37,326 nt of DNA from Rubrivivax sp. (lineage in GTDB: Bacteria > Pseudomonadota > Gammaproteobacteria > Burkholderiales > Burkholderiaceae_C). Location of the stretch: contig JALHMT010000056.1 of assembly GCA_022843905.1 (NCBI GenBank), positions 1 through 37,326 on the forward strand, given 5' to 3'. Shown in pieces: positions 34,208 to 37,326 of this stretch. Position numbers and translations under genes: made by a program. The number at the start of each line of letters is the position of its first letter. The first letter of the stretch is position 1. The notes below the pieces were generated by a model. That model was not told where the DNA came from and did not search any database. It saw only the letters and a program-made list of their open reading frames with translations.

Positions 34208-34417
34208 AGGCGTTTGGGGACGAAGCGTTGTTTCTTCGATTTTCTCAAAGCGATCTTCTGCAATGCGCTGCGCAGAGATGTAGACCTCTTGCGGCACTCG
34301 CTCACCGCCATATATCGCCAGCACGGTGACATGGCAGTCTGCGTCACAGCGGCGGCCAGGTCGCTGTCCGTCTAACCTTCGGCGGTGAGCAAGACCCTCC
34401 AGGGACTGGACCAGTAG
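34178..34417 (-). pseudogene. Small gene remnant or unrecognised short gene
   Basis: An open minus-strand frame of 79 codons without ATG, overlapping the end of the transporter gene. The centre reads CDADCHVTVLAIYGGERVPQ, then EVYISAQRIAEDRFEKIEE, which looks like true protein. An in-frame TAG lies just upstream. I do not know the family. The rest of the gap, 34418-34608, shows nothing. Confidence 0.3.
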
Positions 34418-34608
34418 CTAGCACATGGCTGACCGTCCGATGTGAACCCGATGGATGACTACTGTTTCATGACCCGCGACGTTGCCGATTTCGAAGGTCA
34501 TATGTGGGCGACGCCCTGGTTGGGCCTGGCAGCAGTGTCCGCGGACGCTGGGTGAACAAACTTCATCTGAAGGCTTGGCACTGATGGCCAGGCTCAAGCC
34601 GGGATTGG

Positions 34609-35535
34609 TCAATTGGTCGGTGCGTGAATCGCCATGAGTTCATCGATCCAGTCCATGAAGGCGCGCAGCTTGGCGCTGACGTGCCGCGTCGGCGGGTAGG
34701 CGAGGTACATCGGCATCGGATCGAGCTGCCAGTCGTTGAGGACGGGCAGCAGCTCGCCGCCTGCCACATGTGGCTTGGCCATATAGCTGGGCAGCCATAG
34801 CAGGCCCATGCCGGCCAGCCCTGCCGCCAGGTACGCGTTGCCGTCGTCGGCGGAGACGACATAGCGGCCCCGGACCTCGACGAACTCCTCGGCTGCGCCC
34901 CGGATGCGCCGCATCGGCATCGTTGCCACTCGGCCAGTGCCGGAGCGCAGAAAGCCGACGATGCGGTGGTGCGTGGCGCCCTCAAGCTCGCCGGGATGCG
35001 TTGGAGTTCCGGCGCGCTGGAGGTAGCCAGGGGTGGCATAGACGCCTAGCTGCAGCTCGCCGACGCGCCTTGCTATCAACGATGGTACGGTGACCTCACC
35101 GCCCCGCACCACGCAGTCGACGTTGTCGCCAACTACATCAACGATGCGGTCGCTGACCCCCATGTCGATCTGAATCTCCGGATAGCGCGTGTGGAACTCA
35201 GGCAGCGCCGGCATCAGGATCATGCGAGCGAATGGGCTGGGCACGTCCACGCGCAGCCGCCCGCGGGGCGCGGCCGAGACGCTGGCTAACCCGGCGTCGG
35301 CATCCTCCAAGTCTGCCAGCACGCGCACGACGCGCTCGTAGTAGGCAGCGCCCTCCGGCGTCACTGAAACCCGGCGCGTCGTGCGATGCAGCAGCTTGAT
35401 GCGCAGCCGCGCCTCCAGCTGCTGCACCAGCTGAGTCACGGTTGTCTTGCTCAAATGCAGCGTCTGCGCCGCCTTGGTGAAGCTGCCGGCCTCCACGACG
35501 CGGGCGAAGGCTTGCAGCGCATCAAATCGATCCAT
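34609..35535 (-). CDS. LysR-family transcription regulator
   Basis: 308 residues from ATG 35535, where the typical MDRFDALQAFARVVEAGSFTKAAQTL begins. DNA-binding helix LSKTTVTQLVQQLEARL follows, and the C-terminal part is a standard effector-binding fold. It belongs to the CrgA/DsdC-like group with an MDRF start. It is divergent from the RidA-family gene and probably regulates it. Confidence 0.92.
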   Translation of the reverse strand: MDRFDALQAFARVVEAGSFTKAAQTLHLSKTTVTQLVQQLEARLRIKLLHRTTRRVSVTPEGAAYYERVVRVLADLEDADAGLASVSAAPRGRLRVDVPSPFARMILMPALPEFHTRYPEIQIDMGVSDRIVDVVGDNVDCVVRGGEVTVPSLIARRVGELQLGVYATPGYLQRAGTPTHPGELEGATHHRIVGFLRSGTGRVATMPMRRIRGAAEEFVEVRGRYVVSADDGNAYLAAGLAGMGLLWLPSYMAKPHVAGGELLPVLNDWQLDPMPMYLAYPPTRHVSAKLRAFMDWIDELMAIHAPTN

Positions 35536-35700
35536 CGGGGGGGAGGTGAGGTCGCGAAAAGGTGTAGGGAGTGAGGGCGGGGCGGCGATTGTCCTGAATC
35601 GCCAAACAGTCATTGTGCGACCTGCTTGTTTATCGCGCCGCGCGGATTTCGTAAAGTGCCGGTATCCGATTCTTCATAGACCCCTGCAAGGAGTTCCCTC

Positions 35701-36111
35701 ATGTCCACACGCGACGTCGTCATGCCCGCCAGCCGCCATGCGCTCTACGATCTGCATCGCTATTCACCGGCTATCCGCTCGAACGGACTTCTGTTTGTAT
35801 CGGGGCAGGTCGGCAGTCGGGCCGATGGCTCGCCTGAGCCGGAGTTCGATGAGCAGGTGCGCCTCGCATTCCGCAATCTCAACGCCATCCTCGCTGAGGC
35901 GGGCTGCAGCTTCGGCGACGTCATGGATGTGACGGTGTTCATGGTGAACCCGCAAGACCATTTCGAACGCGCCTGGGCGGTGGTCGCCGAGTACTGGGGC
36001 GAAGCACCGTATCCGACTGTCACCGCGGTTGGTGTCACCTGGCTGGCTGGCTTCCAGTTCGAAATAAAGGTGATTGCCAAACTTCCCGAGTCCCAGCCCG
36101 CCGCGGTCTGA
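35701..36111 (+). CDS. RidA/YjgF-family protein
   Basis: 136 residues with the Rid-family fold: NGLLFVSGQVG, FDEQVRLAFRNLNAIL, VMDVTVFMVNPQDHFERAW, and a closing PTVTAVGVTWLAGFQFEIKVIA. RidA hydrolyses reactive enamine/imine intermediates; this member lacks the exact RidA Arg context (usual xPARx) since it has PTVTAVGV, so it may belong to another Rid subgroup. aaggag stands before ATG 35701. The gap to the next gene, 36112-36229, holds nothing seen. Confidence 0.85.
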   Translation: MSTRDVVMPASRHALYDLHRYSPAIRSNGLLFVSGQVGSRADGSPEPEFDEQVRLAFRNLNAILAEAGCSFGDVMDVTVFMVNPQDHFERAWAVVAEYWGEAPYPTVTAVGVTWLAGFQFEIKVIAKLPESQPAAV

Positions 36112-36229
36112 TCGCCTGCGAGGGCCGGGCGGCTCAGCCGCGGCAGGCCGCTTCGATGGCCACGACGTCGATACTGACCATCTGCATCTTTGCCTCGAAG
36201 ACCCGGGTCGGCGCCGATGTGATCTGCTG

Positions 36230-37003
36230 CTAAAGGAACACGTTGGAGAAGACTTCCGGGGCGCCGTCGCTATAACCTCTGCTCAAGTCCTGAATGATTC
36301 GATGGGCTATCAAGCTGTAAGACTTGCTGTCACGTAGTAGGCCGCGGTCTAGATCGCCGTGGAAATTGCTGTGTGGTCTGCCTGCCAGTGCGGCTGCCGC
36401 CGAGCCTGTCGACTCGATGGCGTAGCACTTTGCGAATGGATGGGCAGCCTGAAACGCATCGGCATCGAACTGAACGTCCCGGCGCCCGCCAATGAAAACG
36501 GCGCCCTGCATGCCAGGGGTGCGAACCATCAGCTCACGCATGGCCGCTGCGTGCCCCCGCGCGTTCAAACTGAGTCTGTTGTTTGGAGTTACGACCAGTA
36601 TCCCAGCCGACCAATTGCAGAAGGGCGGGACAGCGCCGTAGGCCAAGTCGAACTCTGATGCGAACACGATGACGCTCGCCTTGCGAGCGCCCATGTCGCT
36701 GGCTAGCTGAAGCATCATTGGCGTAACGGAAGGGTGTGCATGACACACAATTCGATAGTTGTGCGTCAGCGCCGCGCGACCCAGCGCTGAGGAAGCATCT
36801 CTGATCCGGGCGGGGTAGATCGGAGCCGACTTTCTTGAATTGTCCCAAACCTCCACTTCGCTAGGCTCAATCTCAAGAGATTCGCGCTCGTCCATGGCGC
36901 TCGGAACATTCGCCGAAAGAAGCAATGCTCGACCACCACCAAGCTCGTACTCGAGGCCATCCCTGTCGTGCAAGATGTAGTCTGGCTTGCGTTGGAAACG
37001 CAT
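36230..37003 (-). CDS. SLOG-like nucleotide-sensing protein (tentative)
   Basis: 257 residues from ATG 37003, whose AT overlaps the upstream stop (TAATG). The C-terminal half reads HAHPSVTPMMLQLA, then GMQGAVFIGGRRDV, AFQAAHPFAKCYAIESTGSAAAAL. This pattern (HP-x-x-x-P, FxGGxxxV, F-x-x-HP, ASTG-like) fits SLOG domains, Rossmann-type modules that sense nucleotide signals, NAD derivatives in some conflict systems. The N-terminal part (RKPDYILHDRDGLEYELGGG, IEPSEVEVWDNSRKSAP) is not recognised. Assignment is by pattern. Confidence 0.5.
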   Translation of the reverse strand: MRFQRKPDYILHDRDGLEYELGGGRALLLSANVPSAMDERESLEIEPSEVEVWDNSRKSAPIYPARIRDASSALGRAALTHNYRIVCHAHPSVTPMMLQLASDMGARKASVIVFASEFDLAYGAVPPFCNWSAGILVVTPNNRLSLNARGHAAAMRELMVRTPGMQGAVFIGGRRDVQFDADAFQAAHPFAKCYAIESTGSAAAALAGRPHSNFHGDLDRGLLRDSKSYSLIAHRIIQDLSRGYSDGAPEVFSNVFL

Positions 37004-37326
37004 TACAACTCCTTGTCGCCCGCGAAAGCCCATATGTGCGTCTCCTTGGGCGTGGAGCCACTGGCGCTTCGGGGCGCGTCAGCCAGCCACCGGAGTGCTT
37101 CGGCGCGTGGATCCTTTGGATCGCATTCGTTATAAAAGCAGCAGCCGACTACCTGCTCAACCGTCGACACAAAGTACGCGTCGTGCAGGGTGACCGCGGT
37201 GGGGCGATGTGGAAGAACTCGCACAAAGTACTGTTGACCCGTGGAATATGAGAAGGTGAAGTCGCCGGGGCTCTGATGTGAAACTACTGAGTCGGGGTCG
37301 AGCATCTCTCTAGCGAAAGGCACTAG
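37003..37326 (-). CDS. Unknown protein, 5' end possibly outside the window
   Basis: A frame of about 106 codons to TAA at 37003-37005, which overlaps the next start. It contains DFTFSYSTGQQYFVRVLPHR and VVGCCFYNECDPKDPRAEAL. The first visible in-window start is GTG 37323, and the frame stays open to the window edge, so the true start may lie further right. It is coupled with the SLOG-like gene. I recognise no domain. Confidence 0.5.
   Translation of the reverse strand, partial: LVPFAREMLDPDSVVSHQSPGDFTFSYSTGQQYFVRVLPHRPTAVTLHDAYFVSTVEQVVGCCFYNECDPKDPRAEALRWLADAPRSASGSTPKETHIWAFAGDKEL

Noticed and set aside
1..37326. CRISPR array, tRNA or rRNA genes
   Set aside because: No regularly spaced repeats, tRNA cloverleaf endings or rRNA-like conserved stretches were seen on either strand.

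Overview
The window looks like accessory DNA from a high-GC betaproteobacterium, probably order Burkholderiales. This rests on codon usage and gene style, on the remains of a PRTRC plasmid/integrative-element cassette, and on the IS21 and IS66 elements. No 16S or housekeeping marker is present, so the order is an inference.

Region 1 (1-8160) is a wrecked PRTRC cassette. A complete IS21-family element (2-2537, istA/istB) has cut the PRTRC protein C gene, leaving only its 3' end. Next comes the PRTRC protein F gene, split by an IS66-family element (3167-6288). That element is flanked by a perfect 8-bp target duplication (tgaactac), and removing it restores the F reading frame exactly. Besides tnpA/tnpB/tnpC the IS66 element carries a lipoprotein gene as passenger. 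The PRTRC protein B gene follows and is fused tail-to-tail at about 7557 to a trypsin-like protease gene that has lost its catalytic serine.

Region 2 (8339-11159) holds an epoxide hydrolase, an OhrR-type MarR regulator and an AraC regulator. A small C-terminal gene remnant lies between the hydrolase and the OhrR gene.

Region 3 (11391-25268) is the most coherent part: a dense methionine-sulfoxide repair and thiol-redox island. The cytoplasmic set is a zinc-finger anti-sigma-like protein, MsrA, a thioredoxin-fold/MsrB fusion and glutathione reductase. A sulfite-oxidase-like molybdoenzyme with an overlapping FNR-type flavoprotein follows, then EgtD (histidine trimethylation) and a full-length PurF. 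The exported set, on the other strand, is a Tat-signal MsrB, a DipZ-type CcdA-thioredoxin fusion with a methionine-rich linker, and an exported MsrA. An OmpR/EnvZ-type two-component system is divergent from this operon, with an inverted repeat in the shared promoter region. A Rof-like protein closes the block. Together these could repair oxidised methionine on both sides of the inner membrane, so a role against hypochlorous acid or another strong oxidant is a reasonable inference.

Region 4 (25269-34608) contains a periplasmic Cache protein next to a chemoreceptor, a DUF1330 gene preceded by a tiny ORF, a LysR regulator, and two cytochrome P460-type lipoproteins in AT-richer DNA. A MOSC protein and a ZntB/CorA-type transporter follow. 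A diverged second copy of the leader region plus the start of the transporter gene sits at 25.4-25.7 kb. Both copies encode a related tiny peptide of about 14 residues.

Region 5 (34609-37326) has a LysR regulator divergent from a RidA-family gene. A SLOG-like (nucleotide-sensing Rossmann-type) protein overlaps a small unknown gene that runs to the window edge.
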